A stretch of DNA of 64,000 bases from Acidovorax sp. sif1233 (GCF_019218755.1 NZ_JAHUWZ010000007.1:124001-188000), one strand, 5' to 3'; counted from the first letter of the stretch, positions 17,060 to 27,255 are shown. The notes: generated by a model from the sequence alone, not told the origin. Translations and numbers: made by a program.

Positions 17060-18045
17060 GCCGGCGCCACCGCCACGGCGGGCGCGGCGCCCAGCACCAT
17101 GCCGGGCTGCAGGTCGAACCCCCGCAGGAAATCCGCTGCCGCCAGCCGCTTGCCGCCGGCGCGCTGCAAGGTGGTCAGGCGCAGCGCGCCTTCGCCGCAG
17201 GCCACCGCCACGCCCTGGCCGTCCACCGAGAGTATCTGGCCGTGGCGCTTGCCGTTAGCGGGTATATTGCTATCTATTTCATAGCTCCATACCTTGATCG
17301 TTTCTCCTGCGCATTCGGTGCTGGCGCCAGGAAAGGGATCGAAGGCCCGGATGCGCTGCCCGATCAGCGTGGCAGGCAAAGACCAGTCGATGGTGCTTTC
17401 GGTTTTTTCGATCTTGTGGGCATAGGTGATGCCTTCGGCTGGCTGGGGCTCTGCCCGCAGGCCCCCGCAGGCGGCCAGTTCGAGCGCTTCCACGATCATG
17501 CGGCCGCCCAGGGAGGCCAGCCGGTCGTGCAGGGAGGCGGTCGTGTCCGTCGGCGCGATGGCCAGCCGCTCCGTGAGCAGCATGGGCCCGGTATCGAGGC
17601 CAGCGTCCATCTGCATGATCGTGATGCCGGTTTCCGCGTCCCCGGCCTCGATGGCGCGGTGGATGGGCGCCGCGCCGCGCCAGCGCGGCAGAAGGCTGGC
17701 ATGGATGTTCAGGCATCCCCGTGGCGGGAGGTCCAGCACCCACTGCGGCAGGATGAGCCCATAGGCGGCCACCACCATCACATCGGCCTGGGCGGCCAGC
17801 AGGGCGTCGCGCGCTGCGGCGGCATCGTCCGGGTATTTGCCTTCCAGGCGCAGGCTGCGCGGCTGGGCGACGGGAATGCGGTGGTCCAGCGCGCACTGCT
17901 TGACGGGAGACGCCTGGAGCTTCATGCCGCGGCCGGCGGGGCGATCGGGCTGGGTGAGGACCAGCGGGACGGTGAAGCCTGCGGCCAGAAGCTGTTCCAG
18001 CGCCGCGCGGGCGAATTCGGGCGTGCCGGCAAAAATGACTCTCAT
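17056..18045 (-). CDS. fmt: methionyl-tRNA formyltransferase
   Basis: 329 residues from [12 protein letters not shown] at 18045; an ATG three codons upstream (18054) is possible. Catalytic residues are seen in [18 protein letters not shown] (Asn and His) and [13 protein letters not shown] (Asp). It formylates Met-tRNA(fMet) using 10-formyl-THF, and def, two genes upstream, removes the formyl group. The C-terminal OB-like domain contains an odd segment, [20 protein letters not shown], where relatives read roughly VW..........PGTI. Its DNA (about 17243-17288) resembles a family A repeat inserted in frame. Active-site residues are intact, so the enzyme is probably functional. Confidence 0.95.
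   Translation of the reverse strand: MRVIFAGTPEFARAALEQLLAAGFTVPLVLTQPDRPAGRGMKLQASPVKQCALDHRIPVAQPRSLRLEGKYPDDAAAARDALLAAQADVMVVAAYGLILPQWVLDLPPRGCLNIHASLLPRWRGAAPIHRAIEAGDAETGITIMQMDAGLDTGPMLLTERLAIAPTDTTASLHDRLASLGGRMIVEALELAACGGLRAEPQPAEGITYAHKIEKTESTIDWSLPATLIGQRIRAFDPFPGASTECAGETIKVWSYEIDSNIPANGKRHGQILSVDGQGVAVACGEGALRLTTLQRAGGKRLAAADFLRGFDLQPGMVLGAAPAVAVAPA
17243..17288 (-). repeat. probable family A repeat inside fmt, copy 5
   Basis: On the minus strand: GGAGCTATGAAATAGATAGC then AATATACCCGCTAACGGCAAGCG. It keeps the ATAGC and CGCT...CAAGCG parts of the family but is more diverged than the intergenic copies. It encodes about 14 residues of the C-terminal domain of Fmt in frame. Confidence 0.5.
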
Positions 18046-18073
18046 GGAAACCAATGGGGTGGTGCGCGGCAGG

Positions 18074-18583
18074 TCAGTCGCGCGTGTTGTCGAAGTTGGG
18101 CTGTTCGTCCGTGAACATCACGAGCCGCACCACGCCCTGGCGGTCCAGGTGGACATGGGCCAGGCGCGGGTCGGAATTCTGGCGGAAGCGGTAGGTCCAG
18201 ATGTCGCCATCAAAACGCGCCACCCGTTCCACGCGCAAGGGGGCGCCGAAGGTGCGCTGCACATCGGCGAGGGTCCAGGCTCCGACGGGGATGTTCTCAA
18301 AGCGTGTCTGCGTCAGCACCTGTTCGTTGCGCACCAGCTTGCCGCTGGCGTCGAAATCCAGGTTATAGGCCGCAAACCCCGCGGGAAGCTCGGAGTACAG
18401 CAGCCGCTCGCCGCCCGGCAGGGAGAAGGTGGCGGTGGGTGGTCCCAGCCTGGCGATGACATCGGCGCGCAGCGCGCCGGGCGCTTCACGGGCGGGCAGC
18501 GCGCAGCCCGCGAGCTGGACCACCAGCGCCGACAGCGCCAGCACTCCGCCACCCCTGAGGGTGCAGAGCGCCGGGCGGGTCAC
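18074..18583 (-). CDS. SmpA/BamE-like lipoprotein
   Basis: 169 residues from a GTG start that overlaps the def stop (GTGA at 18583-18580). The lipobox is VVQLAGC, with Cys at about residue 27. Two copies of the BamE/OmlA-type pattern are visible: [17 protein letters not shown] with GGERLLY, and [18 protein letters not shown] with DIWTYRF. That small outer-membrane fold helps the BAM complex in BamE; this is a paralogue, not BamE itself. Its place between def and fmt is an operon position, not evidence of function. Confidence 0.75.
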   Translation of the reverse strand: MTRPALCTLRGGGVLALSALVVQLAGCALPAREAPGALRADVIARLGPPTATFSLPGGERLLYSELPAGFAAYNLDFDASGKLVRNEQVLTQTRFENIPVGAWTLADVQRTFGAPLRVERVARFDGDIWTYRFRQNSDPRLAHVHLDRQGVVRLVMFTDEQPNFDNTRD

Positions 18584-19089
18584 TCGCGCGCCCCCCGCTG
18601 CTGCTTGATCATCTTGGTCTTGATGCGGTTGCGCTTGAGCGGCGAGAGGTATTCCACGAACACCTTGCCCATCAGGTGGTCCATCTCGTGCTGGATGCAG
18701 ACGGCCAGCAGGCCATCGGCCTCGATGACGCGCGACTGTCCCTGTGCATCCAGTGCCCGCACATGCACGGCATCGAAGCGCTCCACGCCGTCATAGATAC
18801 CGGGCACCGAGAGGCAGCCCTCGTCGTTGAGGTGTTTTTCCGCACTGGTCCAGACAAGTTCCGGATTGATCAGCACCAAGGGCGCGTCGCGCTCCTCGGA
18901 CACGTCGATGACGACCAGCCGCTCATGCACGTCCACCTGGGTGGCGGCCAAGCCGATGCCGTGGGCGTCGTACATGGTGGCGAGCATGTCGGCCGCCAGC
19001 TTTTGGACGCGGTCATCCACCGCCTCGATGGGGCGGGCGACCTTGTGGAGCCGGGGGTCCGGGTAACAGAGAATGGGAAGGATTGCCAT
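18580..19089 (-). CDS. def: peptide deformylase
   Basis: 169 residues, normal length. All three motifs are present: GIGLAATQ (44-51), EGCLSVPG (90-97, metal ligand Cys92) and QHEMDHL (133-139, ligands His134 and His138, catalytic Glu135). It removes the N-formyl group from nascent proteins, paired with Fmt in the same operon. It is the first gene of def-lipoprotein-fmt-azlC-azlD, divergent from the LysM gene. Confidence 0.96.
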   Translation of the reverse strand: MAILPILCYPDPRLHKVARPIEAVDDRVQKLAADMLATMYDAHGIGLAATQVDVHERLVVIDVSEERDAPLVLINPELVWTSAEKHLNDEGCLSVPGIYDGVERFDAVHVRALDAQGQSRVIEADGLLAVCIQHEMDHLMGKVFVEYLSPLKRNRIKTKMIKQQRGARE

Positions 19090-19288
19090 GGATGCTGCCG
19101 AGAGATGTCGCTATTTTCGCCACTTTTGAGGTTCGCCGCAGCGTTGCAGGCCAATAATCGTTGCCGAATCAAGGGCTTGAGCAGAGAATCTAAGAGGGTT
19201 TGTAACGTATATGCCCGGTCGCCCGCATGCTGCTGGCACCGAGGCGCCAGTGAGGGGGCGTTTCACAATGCATGAGAAGAGGAACAAC

Positions 19289-20506
19289 ATGACGGCATTC
19301 ACCAGCGTTCGGCGGACCGCCCTGGGCGCGCTCACCATGATCGCTGGCGCTTTGCTGATCGCCCCGGCCCAGGCGCAGAACCACCCCATCTCCAGCGGCC
19401 AGCGCGCGACCGCACAGCAGGTATCGGAGCGTGGCGTTCCCCTTTCGGAGCTGGCGCCCAATGCACCGGATACCTATACCGTCAAGCGCGGCGACACGCT
19501 GTGGGGCATTTCGGGCATGTACCTCAAGCGTCCCTGGCGCTGGCCGGAGCTGTGGGGCATGAACCTCCAGTCCATTCCGAACCCCCACCTGATCTACCCG
19601 GGCCAGACGCTGTATCTGGACAAGGATGGAGGCTATGCACGCCTGCGGACCACGCCCCCGGGCGTGGCGGAACCCGAGACGCAGACGGTGCGCGTGTCTC
19701 CGCGCACCCGCAGCGACAGCCTGGCCAGCACCGCGCTGCCCACCCTCAAGCCCCACCTGATCGAGCCTTTCCTCGTGGAGCCCCTGGTGGTGGATGCCCA
19801 GGTGCTGCAGCGCGCTCCCCGCATCATCGCTACCACCGAAGACCGGGTGCTGATGGCCAGTGGCGACCGGGCCTATGTGCGCGGGGATGCTTCCGCACCC
19901 GTTCGAGCCGAGGCGGGCGAGCCCCGTTTCTTCCGTGTCTTTCGCGATGCCGTGGCCATGAAGGATCCCGTGACGGGTGAAATCCTGGGGTACGAAGCGC
20001 AGTATCTGGGCAAGGCCGAGCTGGTGCGGGGAGAGTCTTTCGAGGACATCCCCAACGGCAAGGGCGGCTATATTTCCGAGTATGTGCCTGCCACGGTGGA
20101 TCTGTCGGGCACCAAGGAGGAGATCCGCGCGGGGGACCGCATCCTGCCTGCGCCCGCCCGGGTCTTTACCAGCTACACACCCCGTGCGCCCCATATCGAC
20201 GTCGACGCGCGGGTCGTCTCCATCTACGGTAGCTTCTCGGCGGCCTACGCCGCCCAGAACCAGGTGGTTGCGATCAACCTGGGCTCGCAGGACGGCATCG
20301 AGCCGGGCCATGTGCTGTCGTTGCTGACCAAGGGCGATCGCATCAAGGATGTGACCGGCGATGCGAAGACCATGGTCAAGCTGCCCAGTGAGAACAACGG
20401 AACCGCCATGGTGTTCCGGACCTTCGACCGGGTTTCGTATGCCCTGATCCTGGAGATTCGCAGTGGCGTGCGGGTTGGCGACCGCCTGGTGAATCCCCAG
20501 GAGTAA
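19289..20506 (+). CDS. LysM-domain cell-wall-binding protein
   Basis: 405 residues from the ATG at 19289, chosen because AGAGGA lies 9 bp before it; in-frame starts at 19268 and 19211 are less likely. The signal peptide ends LLIAPAQA. A LysM domain is at about 50-105: YTVKRGDTLWGISGMYLKRP then NPHLIYPGQTLYLD. The remaining 300 residues are soluble with no domain I recognise. The protein is probably periplasmic and binds peptidoglycan. The same gene order, LysM next to dprA and divergent from def, is common in betaproteobacteria. A GCCGCC-CAGG-GGCGGC hairpin follows the stop. Confidence 0.88.
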   Translation: MTAFTSVRRTALGALTMIAGALLIAPAQAQNHPISSGQRATAQQVSERGVPLSELAPNAPDTYTVKRGDTLWGISGMYLKRPWRWPELWGMNLQSIPNPHLIYPGQTLYLDKDGGYARLRTTPPGVAEPETQTVRVSPRTRSDSLASTALPTLKPHLIEPFLVEPLVVDAQVLQRAPRIIATTEDRVLMASGDRAYVRGDASAPVRAEAGEPRFFRVFRDAVAMKDPVTGEILGYEAQYLGKAELVRGESFEDIPNGKGGYISEYVPATVDLSGTKEEIRAGDRILPAPARVFTSYTPRAPHIDVDARVVSIYGSFSAAYAAQNQVVAINLGSQDGIEPGHVLSLLTKGDRIKDVTGDAKTMVKLPSENNGTAMVFRTFDRVSYALILEIRSGVRVGDRLVNPQE

Positions 20507-20596
20507 CTGCGCGGACCTGCCGGGGCCGCGAAGCCGCCCAGGGGCGGCACGGGCCCTGGCCTGTTTTGCTGCTGTTTGCCTTCTACAACCGCCATC

Positions 20597-21781
20597 ATGG
20601 ACCGCGACGAGCTGGGAGCATGGTTGCGCCTCACCCTCTCCGCGGGGGTGGGCAATGGCGCCGCACGGCGCCTGCTGGCGCGCTTTGGCCTGCCCCAGGC
20701 GGTCTTCCAGCAATCGGAGTCTGCGCTGCAGCAATGTGTGACCTTGGCCCAGGCCAAGGCGCTGTGCGCCGTGCCCAGCGAATGGGAAGCGCTGCTCGAT
20801 ACCACCTGGCAATGGCTGGAGGGCGCCGATCCCCAGGGGCCTGCGCGCGCGGTGGTCACGCTGGGTGACCACCGGTATCCACAGTCTCTGCTGGATACCG
20901 AAGACCCGCCGCTGCTGATGTACCTGATGGGCCCTGCCCGGCTGGTCACGCAGGCCCCGTTTCCCGTTGGCCGGTGCCTCGCGGTGGTCGGAAGCCGCAA
21001 TCCCACCGCCCAAGGCGCGGACAACGCGCGGCTTTTTTCCCGGACACTGCGCGGGGCGGGCCTCACCATTGTCTCGGGGCTTGCGCTGGGGGTGGATGCT
21101 GCGGCCCATGAAGGGGCGCTGGACGTTGTCACTGAAGCCGCGGCGCAGGTTGCACCTGCCACCATTGCGGTGGTGGGCACGGGGCTCGACCGTGTCTATC
21201 CGCGCAAGAACCTGGACCTCGCGCACCGCATCGCCACGCACGGGCTTCTGGTCAGCGAGTACCCCCTGGGTACGCCACCGCTGGCCGCCAATTTTCCCAA
21301 GCGCAACCGCATCATTTCCGGCCTCTCCCAGGGGGCTCTGGTGGTGGAGGCGGCACTGGCCTCGGGGTCGCTGATCACTGCCCGAATGGCGGCCGAACAG
21401 GGCCGCGAAGTGTTTGCGATTCCCGGCTCCATCCACGCACCGCAATCACGGGGCTGCCATGCGCTGATACGCCAGGGGGCCAAGCTGGTGGAGTCCGCGC
21501 AGGACGTGCTGGAAGAGTTGCGCCTGCCTTCCGCCCCGGCGGTGGACAGGCAGCTCGTTGACTTCGGGTCAGCATGCAGCAACACCGACCCGGGCATCCA
21601 CGGAGGGGCAGACAGCCCTGTGCTGAAGGCCCTGGGTTTTGACCCCATGGGCGTGGATGCCCTGGTGGCCCGCACCGGCATGGATGCGGCGTCGCTGCAG
21701 GTGGCGTTGCTGGAGCTGGAGCTCGAGGGCCGCGTTGCCCGTTTGCCGGGCGGCCTGTTCCAGCGGCTGGGGACCGCCTGA
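20597..21781 (+). CDS. dprA: DNA-processing protein DprA
   Basis: 394 residues from MDRDELGAWLRL at 20597; an upstream ATG would add seven residues. After an N-terminal SAM-like helical region comes the extended Rossmann fold: AVVGSRNPTAQGADNARLF, SGLALGVDAAAHEGAL, VVGTGLDRVYPRKN, SEYPLGTPPLAANFPKRNRI and SGLSQGALVVEAALASGSL. A C-terminal winged-helix part spans about 340-394 (GVDALVARTGMDAASLQVAL). It loads RecA on incoming single-stranded DNA in natural transformation. No other competence gene is in the window. Confidence 0.95.
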   Translation: MDRDELGAWLRLTLSAGVGNGAARRLLARFGLPQAVFQQSESALQQCVTLAQAKALCAVPSEWEALLDTTWQWLEGADPQGPARAVVTLGDHRYPQSLLDTEDPPLLMYLMGPARLVTQAPFPVGRCLAVVGSRNPTAQGADNARLFSRTLRGAGLTIVSGLALGVDAAAHEGALDVVTEAAAQVAPATIAVVGTGLDRVYPRKNLDLAHRIATHGLLVSEYPLGTPPLAANFPKRNRIISGLSQGALVVEAALASGSLITARMAAEQGREVFAIPGSIHAPQSRGCHALIRQGAKLVESAQDVLEELRLPSAPAVDRQLVDFGSACSNTDPGIHGGADSPVLKALGFDPMGVDALVARTGMDAASLQVALLELELEGRVARLPGGLFQRLGTA

Positions 21782-21845
21782 GGCGCCCCCTCTGGACGGT
21801 GGTGGTTCGGGCGCGCGCCGCTTCGTTCGGTGCGCCCGGGCCTGG

Positions 21846-24221
21846 TCAGTCCAGAAGCCGCTCGGGGTTGGCGTCCAGCTTGGCCAGCGCATCGCGCGTG
21901 GCGCGCAAGGTCAGGCCCTCTTCTTCCTGGGCCACGAGCAAGCCGGCCTGCAGATAGGCTGCGAGCCTTCGCAACTGGATCAGGTAGCTGCTGCCGTCGA
22001 CAGCGGCGAACAAATGCAGCTGCTTGCGCTGGCTTTGCCAAGCATATTGCACCTGGGCCGATGCCCCGTTGTGGTCCAGCGTGTACCAGGTGCCAGGCTG
22101 CAGTTCCTGGGCCCAGGCGACCATGTCGTCCTGAACGGGCGCGCCGTTGTCGGCGACCACATGGATGGAGGAGGCATCGATGCCCAGCATCATCTCGATG
22201 TTGTCGGCGTTGAGCGGCATGTCGCCCAGCGTCGCGTCGTTGATGAAATCCTCAAGGTTGGCCAGGCGCTTGGCCATGGCGTCGATGTGTGCCTGCGGAA
22301 TGGATGCCGTCTTGGACAGGAAGGCGTCGGCCAGCGTGTCGGTGAGGACCTTGATCTGCGCATCCTGCGCCGGGCCGTTCACCCCCATCAGGGCCAATCC
22401 CTGGCGCAGGCGCTGCAGCAGGCCCGGAAGATTCTGGATGACCTGCGCGCGGTCGCTGCGGTTGGGCTTGGCGCTGGCCGCCCAGACCAGGTCCGCGGCC
22501 GTGCGCTTGAGCGATACGGTGTCTGCGTGCTGCGGGCCGTCGCGCACGGCCGACAGGGCCAGCACCTCGGCCCAGGTCTTGAAGAGAAACTCGCGGATCT
22601 CGTCGCGCACCGGCATGTCGCGCAGCATCGTGCGCAGCTCGATGGTGTACTGGATCGCGAGGGTTTCTTTCTGCTCGACCTGCTGGGCCACCGTGACCAG
22701 GCGCGAGGTGGCCTGCTTTTCGGTGAGGAACTTGGACAGGAATTTCTCGAACTCGTCGTAGACCAGCTGGAACACACGCCGGCCGGTCTCGGGGTACTGC
22801 TCGATCACCTGGACCACGCGGCGGATTTCTGCCTCCAGCGCGCTGCCATTGATGCTGGTGGCATCAAAGCCCATCACGCAGGCCCCCATGCGGTCGATCA
22901 ACTGGCGCGCGGGGTGGTTGAGGTTGCTGAAGAACTCTGGCTCGGCCAGCGCCACGCGCAGCACGGGCACCTGAAGCCGGGCAAACCAGACACGCACGGC
23001 CGGCGGGATGCGGTCCTCGGCCAGGATGCTCTGGAACATCAGGGCCACCACTTCGATGATGGCTTTTTCCCCGGCGGTGGAGGCCTTCTTCTTGAGCTCG
23101 GTCGAGCGTTCGCGCACCGCGCCCGCCAACTGCACCACGGCCGCGGGACTGTAGTCTTCCATCAGGGTGGCCACGCCACTGTAGTAGGTGTCGGCGTGCA
23201 CGCGGTGGGCGGTGAGGGCATGGGCGAGCGCGGCCGAAGCCGGCGGGGCATTGACCATGTCGAACCCGGTCGCCGGTTGCGTCAGCAGCCTGCGCAGTTG
23301 CCCCATCACGCCCTGCGCCCGCTGGCGGGCCCGCGCCAGCGGGGTCATGCCCGTGGCAAACCCCGTGGGCAGGCCATGCCGCGGATAGCCCGCCGGCGGC
23401 CTGCCGCCGGGCAGGTGATGCTGGGGCATGGGGTGACCGCCGCCCGGCTGGGGGATGCCGCCGCCGCGCGCCGCAGCCATGGCTTCCCGCGTCTGGGCCA
23501 GCGCCTGGGACGCCAGGCCCCCGGCACCAGAGTTGCTGGCGCCACCGGCAACCGTGCCGCCCGAAGTGCGCCGCACGCGCGACTTGAGGTCGGCCTGGGG
23601 CGTGACGCCCTGCTCCACATAGAACACATTGACGGCCTGGTACTGCTTCTGGAGCAGGTTGGCCAGTTCCCGCTGCAACGGGTCCACCACGGTCTGCAGG
23701 TCGGTGCGGGGCAGGCCGGCCTCGACCCACTGCTCGACCAGCAGCAGGCACACGGCGTCGGGCCGGAGGATGTCGCTGCTGTCTAGCTCCTGCCCTTCCA
23801 GCGACTGGGTGCGCTGGCGCAAGGTGTCGAACTGGTGGCTGACCTGTTCGCTGACCGTGAGGGCCATGCGGGAAGCCAGGATCTTATTTTCCACCACGTC
23901 GTCGCTCAGCAGCTCGAATTGGGGGCTCGCGCCGCCGGTGGCGAGGGCGCCGCGGGTGGTGCTGCTGTGCGGCGCCAGCGCATCGCGCCAGGCCTTGCCG
24001 GTGCGTTCGGTCCAGGCAGCATGGTGCTGCTGATATTGCATCCAGGCATCGCGGTGCGCCTGCATTTCGCGCGCTGTGCCCGTTTGGGACATCAGCGTTG
24101 TCAGGAAATCCAGGACCGTCTTGTCCAGGTCCGGGAGTCCGCCGCACAGCCCCTCTACGAACCGCTGGCGCGCCTGGCGGGCCAGGCGGCGCTGTGGAAC
24201 GGAAGGGGGCGTGGCTTGCAT
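21846..24221 (-). CDS. DUF1631-family protein
   Basis: 791 residues, a large soluble and mainly helical protein without signal peptide or membrane segment. The pattern fits DUF1631, a family of about 700-800 residues in beta- and gammaproteobacteria: LSLLDDDVVEN-like SDDVVENKILASRMA, PQALCxxF-type regions, and a C-terminal half with LVYDEFEKFLSKFL and AWAQELQPGTWYTLDHNG. In Pseudomonas some members are linked to c-di-GMP or polar functions, but I would not assign one here. A Gly/Pro-rich low-complexity linker lies around residues 250-290. Confidence 0.8.
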   Translation of the reverse strand: MQATPPSVPQRRLARQARQRFVEGLCGGLPDLDKTVLDFLTTLMSQTGTAREMQAHRDAWMQYQQHHAAWTERTGKAWRDALAPHSSTTRGALATGGASPQFELLSDDVVENKILASRMALTVSEQVSHQFDTLRQRTQSLEGQELDSSDILRPDAVCLLLVEQWVEAGLPRTDLQTVVDPLQRELANLLQKQYQAVNVFYVEQGVTPQADLKSRVRRTSGGTVAGGASNSGAGGLASQALAQTREAMAAARGGGIPQPGGGHPMPQHHLPGGRPPAGYPRHGLPTGFATGMTPLARARQRAQGVMGQLRRLLTQPATGFDMVNAPPASAALAHALTAHRVHADTYYSGVATLMEDYSPAAVVQLAGAVRERSTELKKKASTAGEKAIIEVVALMFQSILAEDRIPPAVRVWFARLQVPVLRVALAEPEFFSNLNHPARQLIDRMGACVMGFDATSINGSALEAEIRRVVQVIEQYPETGRRVFQLVYDEFEKFLSKFLTEKQATSRLVTVAQQVEQKETLAIQYTIELRTMLRDMPVRDEIREFLFKTWAEVLALSAVRDGPQHADTVSLKRTAADLVWAASAKPNRSDRAQVIQNLPGLLQRLRQGLALMGVNGPAQDAQIKVLTDTLADAFLSKTASIPQAHIDAMAKRLANLEDFINDATLGDMPLNADNIEMMLGIDASSIHVVADNGAPVQDDMVAWAQELQPGTWYTLDHNGASAQVQYAWQSQRKQLHLFAAVDGSSYLIQLRRLAAYLQAGLLVAQEEEGLTLRATRDALAKLDANPERLLD

Positions 24222-24238
24222 GGACCGATATTAGCGGT

Positions 24239-25189
24239 TCAGACGGTGGCCCCGGCATGGGGATCGTTCGGATCCCCATCCTTCTTCACGGGCTTGACAA
24301 GGTCTTCGCGCTTCACACCGAGCCACATGGCGATGGCCGCGGCCACGAACACGGAGGAGTAGATGCCGAACAGGATGCCGATGGTGAGCGCCAGGGCAAA
24401 GTAGTGCAGGCTCGGGCCGCCAAAGAAGAACATCGACAGCACCATGGCCTCGGTGGATGCGTGGGTGATGATCGTGCGGCTCATCGTGCTCGTGATGGCG
24501 TGGTCGATCACCTCGTGCGTCGTCATCTTGCGGTACTTGCGGAAGGCCTCGCGGATCCGGTCGAAGATCACGACCGATTCGTTGACCGAATACCCCAGCA
24601 CGGCCAGCACCGCCGCCAGCACCGACAGCGAGAACTCCCACTGGAAGAACGCGAAGAAGCCCAGGATGATCACCACGTCGTGCAGGTTGGCGATGATGGC
24701 CGCCACGCCGAACTTCCACTCGAAGCGGAAGGCCAGGTAGATCACGATGCCCACCACGACCATGGCCAGCGCCATCAAGCCGCCGTGCACCAGTTCCTCG
24801 CCCACCTGCGGGCCCACGAACTCGGTGCGCCGCAGCGTGACCTCGGGGTTGGCGGCCTTGAGCGCGCCCAGTACCTGTTCGCTTTGCTGCGCCGACGTCA
24901 CGCCCTTTTGCACGGGCAGCCGGATCATCACGTCGCGGGCCGTGCCGAAGTTCTGCACCTGCACGTCGGGATAGCCCAGGCCGGAGACCGTCTCGCGGAC
25001 CTTGGCCAGCTCGGCCGGCTGGCTGTAGGCCACTTCCATGACCGTGCCGCCCGTGAACTCCACCGACAGGTGCAGCCCGCGCGTGAGCAGGAAGAACACG
25101 GCCAGCGCGAACGTGATGAAGGAGATCGCGTTGAAGATCAACGCGTGCTTCATGAACGGGATGTCTTTTCGAATGCGGAAAAACTCCAT
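24239..25189 (-). CDS. secF: protein translocase subunit SecF
   Basis: 316 residues from the ATG at 25189, supported by AAGGAA 11 bp upstream. Six membrane segments are expected. Marks are LSVEFTGGTVMEV (first periplasmic domain), GYSVNESVVIFDRIRE (TM4-TM5 region) and TSTMSRTIITHAST. With SecD it forms the proton-driven accessory complex that pulls exported proteins through SecYEG. It is the last gene of yajC-secD-secF, 26 bp after secD. Confidence 0.97.
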   Translation of the reverse strand: MEFFRIRKDIPFMKHALIFNAISFITFALAVFFLLTRGLHLSVEFTGGTVMEVAYSQPAELAKVRETVSGLGYPDVQVQNFGTARDVMIRLPVQKGVTSAQQSEQVLGALKAANPEVTLRRTEFVGPQVGEELVHGGLMALAMVVVGIVIYLAFRFEWKFGVAAIIANLHDVVIILGFFAFFQWEFSLSVLAAVLAVLGYSVNESVVIFDRIREAFRKYRKMTTHEVIDHAITSTMSRTIITHASTEAMVLSMFFFGGPSLHYFALALTIGILFGIYSSVFVAAAIAMWLGVKREDLVKPVKKDGDPNDPHAGATV

Positions 25190-25215
25190 GATCTTTGTTC
25201 CTTGCTTGGAGTTTC

Positions 25216-27099
25216 TTAGTTCGTCTTGGCCACGGCGGCATCGGCGTCCGGCTTCCAGACCTGGCCGATCGACACGCTCTTGAGCTTCTTCTGGCGGCCA
25301 TACCACAGGTTCACCAGGCCGCGCGAGAAGAACACGGCCGAGAACATGCTGGTCAGGATGCCGATGCAGTGCACCACGGCAAAGCCGCGCACCGGGCCGG
25401 AGCCGAAGGCCAGCAGCGCCAGGCCCGCGATCAGCGTCGTCACGTTCGAGTCCAGGATGGTGGCCCAGGCGCGCTCGTAGCCCGCATGGATGGCCGCCTG
25501 CGGCGACATGCCGGAGCGCAGTTCCTCGCGGATGCGTTCGTTGATCAGCACGTTCGAGTCGATGGCCACGCCGATGGCCAGCGCCATGGCGGCAATGCCC
25601 GGCAAGGTCAGGGTGGCCTGGAGCATCGACAGGATGGCCACCAGCAGCAGCACGTTCACGGCCAGCGCGATGCTGGAGAACACGCCGAACAGCGTGTAGT
25701 AGAAGCACATGAAGACCGCGATGGCCGCCAGGCCCCAGACCACGCTGTGGATGCCGCGTTCGATGTTGTCTGCGCCCAGCGTCGGGCCGATGGTGAATTC
25801 CTCGATGATTTCCATCGGTGCGGCCAGCGAGCCCGCGCGCAGCAGCAGCGCGGTGTCGTTGGCTTCCGCCGTGGTCATGCGGCCGGAGATCTGCACCCGG
25901 CCGCCGCCGATTTCGCTGCGGATCACGGGGGCCGTCACCACCTCGCCCTTGCCCTTTTCAAACAGCACGATGGCCATGCGCTTGCCCACGTTCTCGCGCG
26001 TGATGTCGCGGAAGATGCGCGAGCCCTTGGCGTCCAGCGTGAGGTTGACGGTCGGCTCCTGCGTCTGGCCGTCGAAGCCGGGCTGTGCGTCGGTCAGGTT
26101 CTCGCCGGTCAGGATGACCTGCTTCTTGACGATCACGGGCTGGCCGCTGCGCTCCAGGTAGCGTTCGGAGCCGAACGGCACGGGGCCGCGGCCGGTCTCG
26201 GCGGTGCGGGCCTCGGTGCCCTCGTCCACCATGCGCACTTCCAGCGTGGCCGTGCGGCCCAGGATGTCCTTGGCCTTGGCGGTGTCCTGCACGCCGGGCA
26301 GCTGCACCACGATGCGGTCCAGGCCCTGCTGCTGGATCACGGGCTCGGCCACGCCCAGCTCATTGATCCGGTTGTGCAGCGTGACGATGTTCTGCTTGAG
26401 GGCCTGCTCCTGCACGCGGCGCGTGGCTTCGGGCTTGATGGAGGCGCGCAGCTTGAATTCGCTGCCTTCGGGCGTGCTGGCGACCTGCAGGTCGGTGAAC
26501 TGGTCCGCGATCAGGTTGCGGGCCGCCGTCAGCATGGCCTCGTCGCGCACCTTGATGTCGATGTTCTGGCCTTCGCGGCTGATGCCGCCGTGGCGGATGC
26601 TCTTGTCGCGCAGCGCGGTGCGGATGTCGCCCGCATAGGACTCGGCCTTCTTGGTCAGGGCCGCCTGCATGTCCACCTGCAGCATGAAGTGCACGCCACC
26701 GCGCAAGTCCAGGCCCAGGTACATGGGGTTGGCATGCAGGGATTTGAGCCAGACGGGCGAGCGGGACACGAGGTTCAGCGCCACGATGTACGACGGATCG
26801 CTGGCATCGGGCACCAGGGCCTTCTGGATCGCGTCCTTGGCTTTGAGCTGGGTGTCGGGCGTGTCAAAGCGCGCGCGCACCGAGTTGCCCTCCAGCGCCA
26901 CGAAGTCGGGCGTGACGCCCGCGGCCTTGAGCGCTTCTTCCACCCGCTGCTGCACGGCGGTGTCCACCTTGACGGTGGCCTTGGCCGACGAAACCTGCAC
27001 CGCAGGCGCTTCGCCAAAGAAATTGGGCAGGGTGTACAGGACCCCCACCAGCAGCACGATCACCAGGATCGCGTACTTCCAGACCGGATAACGGTTCAT
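25216..27099 (-). CDS. secD: protein translocase subunit SecD
   Basis: 627 residues, normal length. There is one N-terminal membrane segment (KYAILVIVLLVGVLYTLPNF), then the large periplasmic P1 region with LGLDLRGGVHFMLQVD, then five membrane segments. Conserved ALAIGVAIDSNVLINERIRE and GTGP-type GSGPVRGFAVVHCIGI motifs are present. It is an inner-membrane RND-type component of the Sec machinery. In the same operon yajC lies upstream and secF downstream. Confidence 0.97.
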   Translation of the reverse strand: MNRYPVWKYAILVIVLLVGVLYTLPNFFGEAPAVQVSSAKATVKVDTAVQQRVEEALKAAGVTPDFVALEGNSVRARFDTPDTQLKAKDAIQKALVPDASDPSYIVALNLVSRSPVWLKSLHANPMYLGLDLRGGVHFMLQVDMQAALTKKAESYAGDIRTALRDKSIRHGGISREGQNIDIKVRDEAMLTAARNLIADQFTDLQVASTPEGSEFKLRASIKPEATRRVQEQALKQNIVTLHNRINELGVAEPVIQQQGLDRIVVQLPGVQDTAKAKDILGRTATLEVRMVDEGTEARTAETGRGPVPFGSERYLERSGQPVIVKKQVILTGENLTDAQPGFDGQTQEPTVNLTLDAKGSRIFRDITRENVGKRMAIVLFEKGKGEVVTAPVIRSEIGGGRVQISGRMTTAEANDTALLLRAGSLAAPMEIIEEFTIGPTLGADNIERGIHSVVWGLAAIAVFMCFYYTLFGVFSSIALAVNVLLLVAILSMLQATLTLPGIAAMALAIGVAIDSNVLINERIREELRSGMSPQAAIHAGYERAWATILDSNVTTLIAGLALLAFGSGPVRGFAVVHCIGILTSMFSAVFFSRGLVNLWYGRQKKLKSVSIGQVWKPDADAAVAKTN

Positions 27100-27178
27100 G
27101 ATCGCGCTCTTATCTCAGTTGTGCATGGCGCCATGCGCCGACCCCTGCCAGGGACGCCGTGGATCTGGCTCTGCCAGT

Positions 27179-27244
27179 CCGGGGGCGTCGTCCCCCTCCC
27201 GCGCGGCGCGGGGGCAAGGGGAAGGCGCGCAGCGCCTCAGGGGA
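27179..27244 (-). repeat. dispersed repeat, family B, copy 1
   Basis: On the minus strand: CCCTGAGGCGCTGCGCGCCT, then TCCCCTTGCCCC, a small hairpin, then GGGAGGGGGACGACGCCCCC. It matches the copy at 49931-50001 over about 65 bp and lies between yajC and secD. A GC-hairpin inside an operon could change the secD:yajC expression ratio. Confidence 0.65.
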
Positions 27245-27255
27245 ATGTTCATTGA

